The translations under genes were made by a program, and so were the position numbers. From NCBI RefSeq assembly GCF_006539825.1, contig NZ_BJNT01000017.1, positions 38,234 to 102,233 on the forward strand: DNA of 64,000 bases. Reading direction: 5' to 3'. The notes beneath the pieces are model-generated. The model searched no databases. It had not been told where the DNA came from and saw only the letters and a program-made list of their open reading frames with translations. Source of the DNA: Corynebacterium variabile (lineage in GTDB: Bacteria > Actinomycetota > Actinomycetes > Mycobacteriales > Mycobacteriaceae). Positions 26,646 to 34,990 of the stretch are shown in pieces. Within the stretch, counting starts at the first letter, position 1. Each line of letters starts with the position of its first letter.

Positions 26646-26731
26646 GTGCTCTCCTTAGAAGGCGTGGATGGCGCTGACAGCGCCGGGGATGCTGAGAATG
26701 GTGATGCTGGGGCGGGGTGGTCGGTGCGGGG

Positions 26732-29494
26732 TCAGCGACCGAAGGGGGACGACCCGCCGAACGGGGAAGAACCACCGAAGGGGTTGTCGTCGTCCGCAGG
26801 GGCGGAGGGGGAGCTGCCGAACGGGGACGGTCCGGAGGTGGAGCCGCCGAACGGTGAGGAGCCGGTGGAACCGCCGAAGGGCGACGGGGCGGTGGGGGCG
26901 CCGAACCCGGGGATCTGCTGCGGCTCCGTGGTGGTCTCCGCAGGGGCGTCCCCGGAGGAACGCTTCGCCGTGCGCTTCGTCCGGGACTTCTTCCCCTGGC
27001 CGGAGCCGGTGGGCGTGGACGGGGTCTCGACCGGCGTGTCCCCGAGCTGCCGCAGCATCTCCGGTGCCCGTGCCGTGATCTGGTCGACCAGACCGCTGAC
27101 CGTCGACTCCACGGCCTGCTCGCTCACCGCGAGTACGATCTCGCCGGTGTACGGGTCTCCCTGGGTGCCGGCGACGATCCAGTGGTTGTGGACCGCCAGC
27201 GGCAGCAGAGCGGAGTTCCCGGACTGCTTCCCGTCGTCGGCGACCGAGGGCTCGTGGTTCTTCACCACGGCGGAAGCGGACTTCCAGGGGGCACCGAGCT
27301 TCCGCTCGACAAGGATCCCGGCGAGGGTGATCTTCCGGCCACCGTCGGCTGTCGACCGGGCACCGTCCATGATCTCGGAGTAGGTGATCCGGAAGTCTCC
27401 GCCGGTGTCGGTCCGCAGCAGCCTGCCGTTGTCGACCGTCACTGGCACGCGCACGGCACGCGCGGCCGCGGACGGGATCCGGCTGGTGAACAGCTTCATG
27501 ATGTACAGCACCAGCAGCGGGATACCGAAGGCCAGGAGGATCGCGAGGATGACCGCGATGACGAGGACGCCGGTGTTCACCGGGGCGGTCATGGACCCTG
27601 ACATCGGCAGGTCGACGTCGGATTCGGTGCCGCCGTCGTCGGAGACGAGGTGCACCTGCGGGGTGACGGACACCGGTCCGTCCGCGAAACTGCTGCTGCT
27701 CACCGTGACGGGGAGGACGCCCTGTTCTCCCTCGCCCAGTTCCAGCGCCGAGGCGGCGTCGGAGTGGGCGGAGGAGAGCGTCACGGAATCCACGCCGCCG
27801 GGCAGCGCGACGCCGGGGTCACCGGCGTTGAGGGTGACCGGGTCGAGCCAGACCTTGCCGGGACCGGTGACCGGGATGTCGACGGTGGTGTCCTTGTCAT
27901 CGACACTGAGGTCGGTGGTGCCGAGGACCGGCATATCCACCGGGGAGACAGAGGCCCGGTAGCTGCTGGTGACCGGGGACAGGGCGGTGCCCTCACCGCC
28001 GCTCGGGTTCTTCGTGGTGATGTTCGTGGCGAAGACGAACTCGCCGGACTGCGGTTCGGTGATCCGGTCGAGCGGGACGGTGATCTCCGTGCCGGTGCCG
28101 GCCGGCTGTGGGTCGCCGAGAACGACCGGTTCCCCGTCGGAGGGGATGAAGGTCGCGGTCATCGTCGCGGTGCCGTCGAGTTTCTGCAGTTCACCGGAGG
28201 AGTTCACCAGAGTGGCGTGCAGTGGTTCGCTGGAACGCAGGGCGGGGGTTCCGCCTTCGGCGAACTCCTTGACCTGCATGGACAGGCCGGGGAGCAGGGT
28301 GATATTCACTTTGTACCGGTCGGCCGCGGCGGTGGGTGCGTCATAGCCGAAAGTCCAGTCGCCGGCCCAGTCCCCGTCGTCGCTCTTCACGAGGTCCGCG
28401 TTGACCATGCCGGGGACGAGTTCGTTGCCGCCCGGGGTGACGGTGATCTCGGCGTCCCCGAGGGAGAAGGTGCCGTTGTCGGCCGCGTCCGCGGTCAGTT
28501 CGTGCTTCTCGCCGTCAGGGGAGGTGAGGACGGGGACCACGGTGCCGTCGATGGTGCTTGTGGGTTGTGCGGAGAGCCGGACCGAGTCGATCGAGTTGTC
28601 GAGGACCAAGTGCTGGGGTTCGTTCATCGCCAGGGTGCCGCCGACGCTGTTCGACTTCGGGAGGAAGTCGGCGAAGGCGGCGATGAGCGCTGCGGCGTCT
28701 TGACCGGCGTTGAAGAAAGTGCCGTTGGCCGGGGTACCGGAGCAGTCCGTACCTTCGGCCAGGTCGGTGAGCAGCTCCTGCGGCTCCTGCGGGTTGTACT
28801 TCGGCAGCAGACCGACGGTGAACAGCCGGATGCCGGAGTTCCGCAGCATGGACAGGGTGCCTCCCGGCCGGCAGATGTCGGCGACGAGGTCGGGGGTATC
28901 TCCGGCGTCGCTGGTGATCATGCCGTCCGTGAAGAACAGGACGGCCTGGCAGTCGCTGGCCTTCCCGTCCCGGGTCGGTGCATCCGCGAACTCGCCGAGT
29001 GCACCGGAGAGGGCGTCGCCGTACTTCGTCCATCCGTCGCTGCTGCGGTCACTGATGCCGCTGAGTTGCCGGTCCAGACCGTAGGCGTCCTCCCGGACGT
29101 TGGTCCAGCCGCCGTAGGTCCCGCTGTCGGCCCGGTAGCCGTCGCCGAAGCCGGCGAGCTTGACGTTGATGTCCGCGTTGAGGTCCTCCGCATGCCTGCC
29201 CAGCAGTGTGACCAGGTTCTTCGCGGCGTCCTCCCGGATGTTCCGCGGGTCGGTGGCGGGGCCGCCCTCGGTCTCCTCCTTCAGGGACGCGGACTCGTCC
29301 ATGATGACGAGGATGTCCGCGGACTTCGATCCGCTGAGGCAGGCGCCGAGGTCGTTGATGCTCTTCTGCCCGGTGGCGCTCAGCCCGGTGCCGGCGTCCG
29401 CAGGCTGTGCGGCGGCGGGGACGCCGAGGAAGGTGGTGCCGGCCAGCAGGGCTGCGGTGCTGAGGGCTGCGGCGAAACGTGTGGTGGTGCTCAT
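26732..29494 (-). CDS. Secreted, membrane-anchored vWA protein, 920 residues
   Basis: An exported protein with a signal peptide (FAAALSTAALLAGTTFLGVPAAAQ) and a von Willebrand A domain beginning at DILVIMDESAS, whose D66-x-S68-x-S70 is the MIDAS metal site. The vWA domain spans about 55-290. Beta-rich extracytoplasmic regions follow to about 620, then one membrane span (TGVLVIAVILAILLAFGIPLLVLYIM, near 640-665) and a cytoplasmic part of about 200 residues. The C-terminal tail is a Pro/Gly/Ser/Phe repeat with SPFGGS units. It lies seven bases after the 162-residue membrane protein and probably senses or contacts something outside the membrane while the tail contacts cytoplasmic partners. Adhesion or peptidoglycan roles are alternatives. 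Confidence 0.75.
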   Translation of the reverse strand: MSTTTRFAAALSTAALLAGTTFLGVPAAAQPADAGTGLSATGQKSINDLGACLSGSKSADILVIMDESASLKEETEGGPATDPRNIREDAAKNLVTLLGRHAEDLNADINVKLAGFGDGYRADSGTYGGWTNVREDAYGLDRQLSGISDRSSDGWTKYGDALSGALGEFADAPTRDGKASDCQAVLFFTDGMITSDAGDTPDLVADICRPGGTLSMLRNSGIRLFTVGLLPKYNPQEPQELLTDLAEGTDCSGTPANGTFFNAGQDAAALIAAFADFLPKSNSVGGTLAMNEPQHLVLDNSIDSVRLSAQPTSTIDGTVVPVLTSPDGEKHELTADAADNGTFSLGDAEITVTPGGNELVPGMVNADLVKSDDGDWAGDWTFGYDAPTAAADRYKVNITLLPGLSMQVKEFAEGGTPALRSSEPLHATLVNSSGELQKLDGTATMTATFIPSDGEPVVLGDPQPAGTGTEITVPLDRITEPQSGEFVFATNITTKNPSGGEGTALSPVTSSYRASVSPVDMPVLGTTDLSVDDKDTTVDIPVTGPGKVWLDPVTLNAGDPGVALPGGVDSVTLSSAHSDAASALELGEGEQGVLPVTVSSSSFADGPVSVTPQVHLVSDDGGTESDVDLPMSGSMTAPVNTGVLVIAVILAILLAFGIPLLVLYIMKLFTSRIPSAAARAVRVPVTVDNGRLLRTDTGGDFRITYSEIMDGARSTADGGRKITLAGILVERKLGAPWKSASAVVKNHEPSVADDGKQSGNSALLPLAVHNHWIVAGTQGDPYTGEIVLAVSEQAVESTVSGLVDQITARAPEMLRQLGDTPVETPSTPTGSGQGKKSRTKRTAKRSSGDAPAETTTEPQQIPGFGAPTAPSPFGGSTGSSPFGGSTSGPSPFGSSPSAPADDDNPFGGSSPFGGSSPFGR

Positions 29495-29501
29495 GGTTCT
29501 C

Positions 29502-29990
29502 CTACGCTCCGACGGTCTTGCTGATCCACAGGGCGATCTCCACTGCGGTGATGAGGATGCCGATGACGGCGGCGATTCCGGCGGTCCGGAAGACCGTGGT
29601 CTGCCGGGGTGTCCCGATGTAGAGGTTCTCGGCCCGGCGCCGGTTGTCCTCTCCGGAGTGCAGTCCCAGCAGAATGACCGTCGCCAGACCGGCGAGGACC
29701 CAGCCGGCGATGGCGAGGATGTGGAAGGACCCGTCGGTCGGGGATCCCGTGAGCGGGGCGGCGATTCCGAGGATGATCCCGATGACGGCCGTCGTCAGGG
29801 CGAGGTTCACGTACACCCAGGGGCCGCTGACCGGTGAAGACATGGGGGCGTCGGCAGTTTCACCGTGCAGCGGGGCTGCGATGTTCGACGGTGCAGGACC
29901 GCCGGTTCCGAACGGGGAACTACCGGGAAAGGGACCGTCGAACGGTGACCTGCCGGAGTCGGCGCTGCTGTTGCTGAACGGATTAGTCAC
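29502..29990 (-). CDS. Small membrane protein with SPFG-rich N-terminus, 162 residues
   Basis: First gene of the operon. The N-terminal 45 residues are Pro/Gly/Ser/Phe-rich with NPF and SPFG motifs (MTNPFSNSS, GSSPFGTGG), the same composition as the C-terminal tail of the vWA protein next to it. Three hydrophobic spans follow: VYVNLALTTAVIGIILGIAAPL, FHILAIAGWVLAGLATVILLGL and TAGIAAVIGILITAVEIALWI, with a basic linker (EDNRRRAENL) between spans 2 and 3. The shared low-complexity tails suggest that the two proteins bind the same partner or each other. No enzymatic motif; no close family recognised. Confidence 0.65.
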   Translation of the reverse strand: MTNPFSNSSADSGRSPFDGPFPGSSPFGTGGPAPSNIAAPLHGETADAPMSSPVSGPWVYVNLALTTAVIGIILGIAAPLTGSPTDGSFHILAIAGWVLAGLATVILLGLHSGEDNRRRAENLYIGTPRQTTVFRTAGIAAVIGILITAVEIALWISKTVGA

Positions 29991-30417
29991 AGGGACCTCC
30001 TTGACCGGACGACAGAGATTACGCCGGCCGAGGCCTTCAGATCCGTACGTCTCAACGTGTTCTGATTCGCTGAGGAGGAAATGAGGACTGTGCTGATGCT
30101 GCTTTGTCGGTATGTGGGGTGATAGTCAGGTAAGTTTGGCTGACAATTTGAAGATAGCAGAGCCTGCGGAAAGCAACCACAGCGAATCGAACAGGATATC
30201 CCGTTGGGGGTACCGCCTCGTCAGAATCTGTGTATCCCGGGCGCTGTGTATACCTGGTTGATGCGGGTGATACTCCGACCTGTCCCTCTGAATTGGGGGG
30301 AGTGAACCAGTTGAACTTCCGGTCCGACCGCTGTCACCCGGCCGCGCCCCGCACACAGGGTTACGCTCGGAGAGGTACCAGTTCAGGTTCAGACCACCAG
30401 TTCCGGAGGACAGCACT
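29991..30417. other. Intergenic region between the operon and the CFA-type gene
   Basis: About 430 bases without a supported gene. It holds the candidate operon promoter (30119-30146) and, near 30362-30367 on the plus strand, TACGCT as a possible -10 for the methyltransferase gene. No transposase or RNA gene was seen. Confidence 0.5.
30119..30146 (-). promoter_or_regulatory. Candidate promoter of the eight-gene operon
   Basis: On the minus strand TTGTCA (30141-30146) and TATCAC (30119-30124) are separated by 16 bases, 120-odd bases upstream of the operon's first start codon. The surrounding stretch 30010-30190 is noticeably more AT-rich than the rest of the window. Confidence 0.4.
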
Positions 30418-31620
30418 GTGAGCCAGACGCCCACCACCGACCAGCCCATTCTCTACCCGGCCGCCCCGACCGGTGCCTATGCCACTCTGGCAGGGAAGGT
30501 CGCGAAACGGGTCTGTGACCGGGCTGCGGCGATGTGCGGGATCACGGTGGGGGAGAGGGAGGACGCCGACCTGGTGCTTCACCGCCCCGAGGACTTCTAC
30601 CGGCGGCTCGGCGTCCAGGGGCTCGTCGGTTTCGGGGAGTCCTATGTCGCCGGGGACTGGGACGCCGCCGACCTGGCGGGGACGCTGACGAAACTGTGCC
30701 GGAAGATCACCGCGCTGCTTCCCGCCTGGCTGCAGAAGCTCGGTGGGCTGTACACCTCGCGGCGTCCTCTCCGGCAGAAGAACACGGTGGCCGGCGCGAA
30801 ACGCAACATCAGCGCCCACTACGACCTCTCCAACGACTTCTTCGCGACCTTCCTCGACGAGGGCCTCAGCTACTCCTCGGCCCTGTTCGACAGGCACCCG
30901 GAGTACGATCTCGCCACCGCGCAGGACGCCAAGGTCGAGCGGGCGCTGGACTGCGCCGGGGTGGGTGAGGGCAGCCGCGTCCTCGAGATCGGTACCGGCT
31001 GGGGAGAGCTGTCGCTGCATGCGGCACGGCGCGGTGCGCAGGTCACCTCGGTGACGCTGTCGACCGAGCAGGCGGACCTGGCGCGCGAGCGTATCGCGGC
31101 CGAGGGGCTGTCCGACCTGGTGGATGTGCAGCTGCGCGACTACCGCGAGGCCACCGGCACCTATGACGCGATCGTCTCCATCGAGATGATCGAGGCCGTG
31201 GGTGCGGAGTACTGGGACGAGTACATGCAGGTCGTCCATGACCGGCTGGCCGACGGCGGGCGCGCGGTCATCCAGGCGATCACCATGGACCATGCTCAGA
31301 TGCTCGCCACGAAGGACGCCGCGACGTGGATCACCACCTACATCTTCCCCGGTGGGGTGATCCCGAGCGTGCGGGCGCTCAATGAGTCGGCATCGCGTGC
31401 CGGGCTGTCACTCGGGACGCGGCGGAGTTTCGGCCACGACTACGCGAGGACGCTGGGGGAGTGGGATGCGGCATTCCTGGCCGCCGCCTCCGCCGGGGAG
31501 GTCGACGCTCTCGGCTTCGGCCCGGACTTCCAGCGGCTGTGGCATTTCTACCTGGCCTACTGCCAGGCCGGCTTCGCCTGCGGCTACATCGACGTGGGGC
31601 AGCTGGAGTACGTGCGGTAG
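30418..31620 (+). CDS. Cyclopropane-fatty-acid-synthase-family methyltransferase
   Basis: A 400-residue SAM-dependent methyltransferase of the CFA/mycolic-acid methyltransferase family, which modifies double bonds of membrane acyl chains. The SAM motif is VLEIGTGWGE (188-197) and the family hallmarks NISAHYDLSNDFFATFLD and LSYSSALF precede it. A fatty-acid-facing C-terminal region contains YIFPGGVIPS and HFYLAYCQAGFACGY. The long N-terminal part (about 1-120) is like the CFA/UfaA1 type that methylates phospholipid acyl chains rather than free mycolates. GTG 30418 has GGAGG upstream. Product could be a methyl-branched (tuberculostearate-like) or cyclopropane chain; the type cannot be decided from sequence. 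Confidence 0.85.
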   Translation: MSQTPTTDQPILYPAAPTGAYATLAGKVAKRVCDRAAAMCGITVGEREDADLVLHRPEDFYRRLGVQGLVGFGESYVAGDWDAADLAGTLTKLCRKITALLPAWLQKLGGLYTSRRPLRQKNTVAGAKRNISAHYDLSNDFFATFLDEGLSYSSALFDRHPEYDLATAQDAKVERALDCAGVGEGSRVLEIGTGWGELSLHAARRGAQVTSVTLSTEQADLARERIAAEGLSDLVDVQLRDYREATGTYDAIVSIEMIEAVGAEYWDEYMQVVHDRLADGGRAVIQAITMDHAQMLATKDAATWITTYIFPGGVIPSVRALNESASRAGLSLGTRRSFGHDYARTLGEWDAAFLAAASAGEVDALGFGPDFQRLWHFYLAYCQAGFACGYIDVGQLEYVR

Positions 31621-31637
31621 GGGGCCGTTCGCCCGAC

Positions 31638-32426
31638 CTACAGCCGGCCGAGGTCCCGCAGGACGTTGCGGACGTGTTCCTGCGCACCGGGCCCCTCGTA
31701 GGCGCCGACGATCTCGTCGACCGGCCCGCAGGCCTTGATCTCGCCGTGGTTGACCCACAGGGCCGAATCGCACAGCTGAGCCAGGAACTCATTGGAGTGG
31801 GAGGCGAAGACCAGGATGCCGGACTTCGCGACCAGGGCGGACAGCCGTTCACGGGCCTTGGCCATGAACGCGGCATCCACCGCGCCGATACCCTCGTCGA
31901 GCAGCAGGATCTCCGGCTCGATCGAGGTCACCACGCCCAGGGCCAGGCGCACACGCATGCCGGAGGAGTAGGTGCGCAACGGCATGGAGAGGTAGTCGCC
32001 CAGCTCGGAGAATTCGGCGATGTCGTCCATCTTCTTCTGCATGGACCGCTTCGACTCACCGAGGAAGAGTCCGCGGATGATGATGTTCTCCCACCCGGAG
32101 ATCTCCGGGTCCATACCCACACCGAGGTCGAAGACCGGGGCGACGCGGCCCTTGACCACCGCGGAGCCCCGGGTCGGCTCGTAGATGCCGGAGAGTAGCC
32201 GCAGCAGGGTCGACTTGCCGGCACCGTTGTGACCGACCAGCCCGATCCGGTCGCCCTCCTTGAGGTGCAGGTTCACGTCGCGCAGTGCCTCGACGACGAC
32301 GGTGTTGTCGGAGTTGCGGCCGATCGCACCGCCGGCGGCGCCGAGGAAGGCCTTCTTCAGGGAACGGGTCTTGGCGTCGAAGATCGGGAAGTCGACGCAG
32401 GCGTTGTAGGTGTCGATGGAAACCAT
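31638..32426 (-). CDS. wzt: Wzt, ATP-binding subunit of the galactan exporter
   Basis: A 262-residue ABC ATPase pairing with the Wzm permease upstream to export the lipid-linked galactan, as Rv3781/Rv3783 in M. tuberculosis. Walker A is GHNGAGKS (65-72), the signature is YSSGM (153-157) and Walker B is LLLDE (174-178). The pre-Walker region (EALRDVNLHLKEGDRIGLV) and GRVAPVFDLGVGMDPEISGWENI are characteristic of polysaccharide exporters. ATG 32426 has GGAG upstream. It lies 20 bases after wzm. Its 3' end converges with the methyltransferase gene with only 17 bases between. Confidence 0.93.
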   Translation of the reverse strand: MVSIDTYNACVDFPIFDAKTRSLKKAFLGAAGGAIGRNSDNTVVVEALRDVNLHLKEGDRIGLVGHNGAGKSTLLRLLSGIYEPTRGSAVVKGRVAPVFDLGVGMDPEISGWENIIIRGLFLGESKRSMQKKMDDIAEFSELGDYLSMPLRTYSSGMRVRLALGVVTSIEPEILLLDEGIGAVDAAFMAKARERLSALVAKSGILVFASHSNEFLAQLCDSALWVNHGEIKACGPVDEIVGAYEGPGAQEHVRNVLRDLGRL

Positions 32427-32446
32427 GGGATAACTCCTGTACTCGA

Positions 32447-33364
32447 TTAAACCCAGTAGCTGACGCGGGAGCGCCACTGGCGCATGAAGATCATGGCGAA
32501 GAGGGTGCCGAGGACAGTGAGGACGCAGACGATCAGCCAGGACCGCCATTCCACCGGCTCGTTGATCATCGGTCCACGGACGATGGCCATGTAGTGGTAC
32601 AGCGGGTTGATCTCCGCGAGGTAGGCCTTGTTGCCGAGGTCACCGATACGGTCCTTCAGGGTGGAGTCCATCCACACGATCGGCGTCATGTAGAACAGCA
32701 GCTGCACCAGGGACTCCAGCAGCGGGGCGACATCCCGGAAGCGGGTCGCGATGATGCCGAAGAACATCGTCACCCACACACCGTTGGCGACGAGCAGGGC
32801 CAGGCCGGGTACGGCGAGGATGACCTCCCAGCCGACCGGGATCTGGAACACGGCCAGCAGGATCAGCCAGATCGCCAGGTTGTGCAGCAGGAAGAGGAAC
32901 TGCTTCCACACCAGGCGGTAGACGTGCACGCTCAACGCACTGGGCAGCTGTTTGATCAGTCCTTCGTTGGCGATGAAGACCTGTGAGCCCTCGTTGATGC
33001 AGCCCGCGATGAATCCCCAGAGGATGAGGCCGACCGCGACGTGCGGCAGGAAGGTCTTGATGTCGATGTCGAAGAGCAGTGAGTACAGCAGGCCCAGGGC
33101 GGTGGCCATCACGCCGGTGGCGATGGTGATCCACAGTGGGCCCAGGACGGAGCGGCGGTAGCGCTGCTTGATGTCCTGCCAGCCCAGGGTGAGCCACAGT
33201 TCGCGCTGGGCGAAGCCGCGCTTGAGATCGTCCCAGGAGGCCCCGAAGGTCTGCGAGGTGGACGCCGGGATCCTGTCGTCGTCGACCCGGGCGACGTAGC
33301 GGTCGAACTCCGGGGTCAGCGCGACCGACGTGGCGGTGCTGCTCTCGTTCTCTGAATCTGACAC
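32447..33364 (-). CDS. wzm: Wzm, permease subunit of the galactan exporter
   Basis: A 305-residue ABC-2 permease. After an acidic polar N-terminus (about 1-60) comes WQDIKQRYRRSVLGPLWITI, a hallmark of this family. Six hydrophobic segments follow (for example GVMATALGLLYSLLFDI, VAVGLILWGFIAGCI, FLFLLHNLAIWLILLAVFQI, LLVANGVWVTMFFGIIATRF, LVQLLFYMTPIVW and LIVCVLTVLGTLFAMIFM). The start is GTG 33364; no strong ribosome-binding site is visible. In mycobacteria glfT1 sits between wzm and wzt; here it does not. Confidence 0.92.
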   Translation of the reverse strand: MSDSENESSTATSVALTPEFDRYVARVDDDRIPASTSQTFGASWDDLKRGFAQRELWLTLGWQDIKQRYRRSVLGPLWITIATGVMATALGLLYSLLFDIDIKTFLPHVAVGLILWGFIAGCINEGSQVFIANEGLIKQLPSALSVHVYRLVWKQFLFLLHNLAIWLILLAVFQIPVGWEVILAVPGLALLVANGVWVTMFFGIIATRFRDVAPLLESLVQLLFYMTPIVWMDSTLKDRIGDLGNKAYLAEINPLYHYMAIVRGPMINEPVEWRSWLIVCVLTVLGTLFAMIFMRQWRSRVSYWV

Positions 33365-33574
33365 CCGACAAAGGTACCCCGGGCGCCCTCCCCCGGGGCA
33401 AAGACGCGGCGGAGGCACAGTGGAGACACAGCAAAGGAACGGGAGAGACGCACACGAACGGGGACCTTTCCCGGTCCCTCCCTGGGGGTCGAACCGGGGC
33501 TTGCGGTGCTGTCAGCCCGGCGCTGTAGGATCGTGCAGACGAGTGACAGTCATAGATTAGAGGTGCGTACAGGC

Positions 33575-34903
33575 GTGTTCGATTCCGCGAGGGTCCGAGG
33601 GCTCTATGTCTCCCAGTCCGACGGGTGGACCTACCTCAACGGCGGAGCGCGTGCCCAGGTGCCGGAGAAGGTGAGCTCAGCGGTGACGCGGGCTTTCCGC
33701 ACCGCGCCGCTGCAGGCGGACCCGGGTGCAGGCAACGGCACCCGCGGGGACGCCTACATCGACGCTGCCCGCGAGGCCGTCGCCGACCTGGTCGGCGGTA
33801 CGCCGGAGTGTGTGGTTCTGGGCCCCAGCCGTGCCGTTCTGCTCAACACGCTGGCGGCGTCTGTCCCGGCGAAGCTGCGGATGGGGCGCGAGGTCGTGCT
33901 GTCCCGTGTCGACGACCCGGTGAGCAACGCTCCCTGGGAACTGGCCGCCGACCTCTACGGTGCGTCCCTGCGCTGGGCGGAGGCCGAGCTGACCACGGGT
34001 TCCCTGCCGACGTGGCAGTTCAGTGAGCTCATCGGCACGTCCACGTCCATCGTCGCGGTCGCCGCAGCGAATGAGCACATAGGCACGGTGACGGATGTCC
34101 GGGCGATCGCGGATCTGCTGCACGCGAAGTCCAACGGTTGGCTCGTGGTGGACGCGGCGTCCTACGCGCCCTACCGCTACATCGACATGGCCGAATGGGG
34201 TGCGGACGTCGTCGCCCTGGATCTCGCGCCGCTCGGTGGTCCGGAGGTCGGGGCGCTGGTGTTCCGTGACCCGGCGATGCTCGCCGAGCTCCGCCTGGCT
34301 GAGGTGAAGACCGGCCGGCACTCCACCCCTGACCTGCTGTCCCTGGCGAAGCGACGGGTCGCGGCCCTGGAGCGTGGCGGGCTGGCTCCCGGTCTGCTCG
34401 GCGCGGTCCCGGCGACCGTCGACTTCCTCGCCGGTCTCGACGAGGACGCCACGGGTGACCGTCATGAGCGGCTGCAGACGTCGCTGCCGGCGGCGGAGGC
34501 CTACATGCACACCCTGGCCCGTCACCTGGTCGACGGGCTGCGGGACTTCGGCGTGGTGCACGTCATCGGCGTGACCGGTGAGGACGACAGCTACGGTCAG
34601 GCCGGCAGTCACGGGGCCGCCGGGTCCTTCGGCGGCTTCGGCAGCGGCGACAGCAGTGGATACAACTCGGTGGACCGCGTACCCCGGGTGAGCTTCCTGG
34701 TGCCTGGCGTCCCGGCGTCCAGCGTGGTGGAGCGACTGCTCGACAACGGTGTGGTCGCCGAGGTCGTGGGTCTGGAAGACAGTGCCCTGTTCGACCAGAT
34801 GGGGGTCGCGGAGATGGGCGGCGCGGTGTGCGTCGGCTTTGCACCGCACAACACCCGCTACGACGTGGATCAGCTGGTCCGTGTCGTCGGCGGGATGGTC
34901 TAG
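33575..34903 (+). CDS. Class V aminotransferase-fold protein lacking the Schiff-base lysine
   Basis: A 442-residue protein with the NifS/cysteine-desulfurase-like fold, orthologous by position and content to the Rv3778c type near wzt/wzm. The SGHK motif that holds PLP in this family is replaced: WGADVVALDLAPLGGPEVGALVF has DLAP where SGHK is expected. It is therefore probably not a normal aminotransferase. A Gly/Ser-rich insertion (DSYGQAGSHGAAGSFGGFGSG) lies near 340-365. GTG 33575 was chosen from context (AGAGG upstream); GTG 33563 is an alternative start nearer to a possible -10 TAGATT. Function unknown; the conserved position suggests a role in the same envelope pathway. Confidence 0.75.
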   Translation: MFDSARVRGLYVSQSDGWTYLNGGARAQVPEKVSSAVTRAFRTAPLQADPGAGNGTRGDAYIDAAREAVADLVGGTPECVVLGPSRAVLLNTLAASVPAKLRMGREVVLSRVDDPVSNAPWELAADLYGASLRWAEAELTTGSLPTWQFSELIGTSTSIVAVAAANEHIGTVTDVRAIADLLHAKSNGWLVVDAASYAPYRYIDMAEWGADVVALDLAPLGGPEVGALVFRDPAMLAELRLAEVKTGRHSTPDLLSLAKRRVAALERGGLAPGLLGAVPATVDFLAGLDEDATGDRHERLQTSLPAAEAYMHTLARHLVDGLRDFGVVHVIGVTGEDDSYGQAGSHGAAGSFGGFGSGDSSGYNSVDRVPRVSFLVPGVPASSVVERLLDNGVVAEVVGLEDSALFDQMGVAEMGGAVCVGFAPHNTRYDVDQLVRVVGGMV

Positions 34904-34990
34904 CCGAAGCGTCGCCACCGGCCGGCGGGGTACGGTGTGCGGGGCAGGTTTCGCCGGTGTGGGGGACAGGCCTGAAGACAGGAGAAGGTC

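Noticed and set aside
18344..29524. Several long plus-strand frames opposite the eight-gene operon
   Set aside because: Third-position GC shadows: Arg/Gly/Val-rich, no motifs, no starts with ribosome-binding sites, while the minus-strand genes have clear domains and start/stop coupling.
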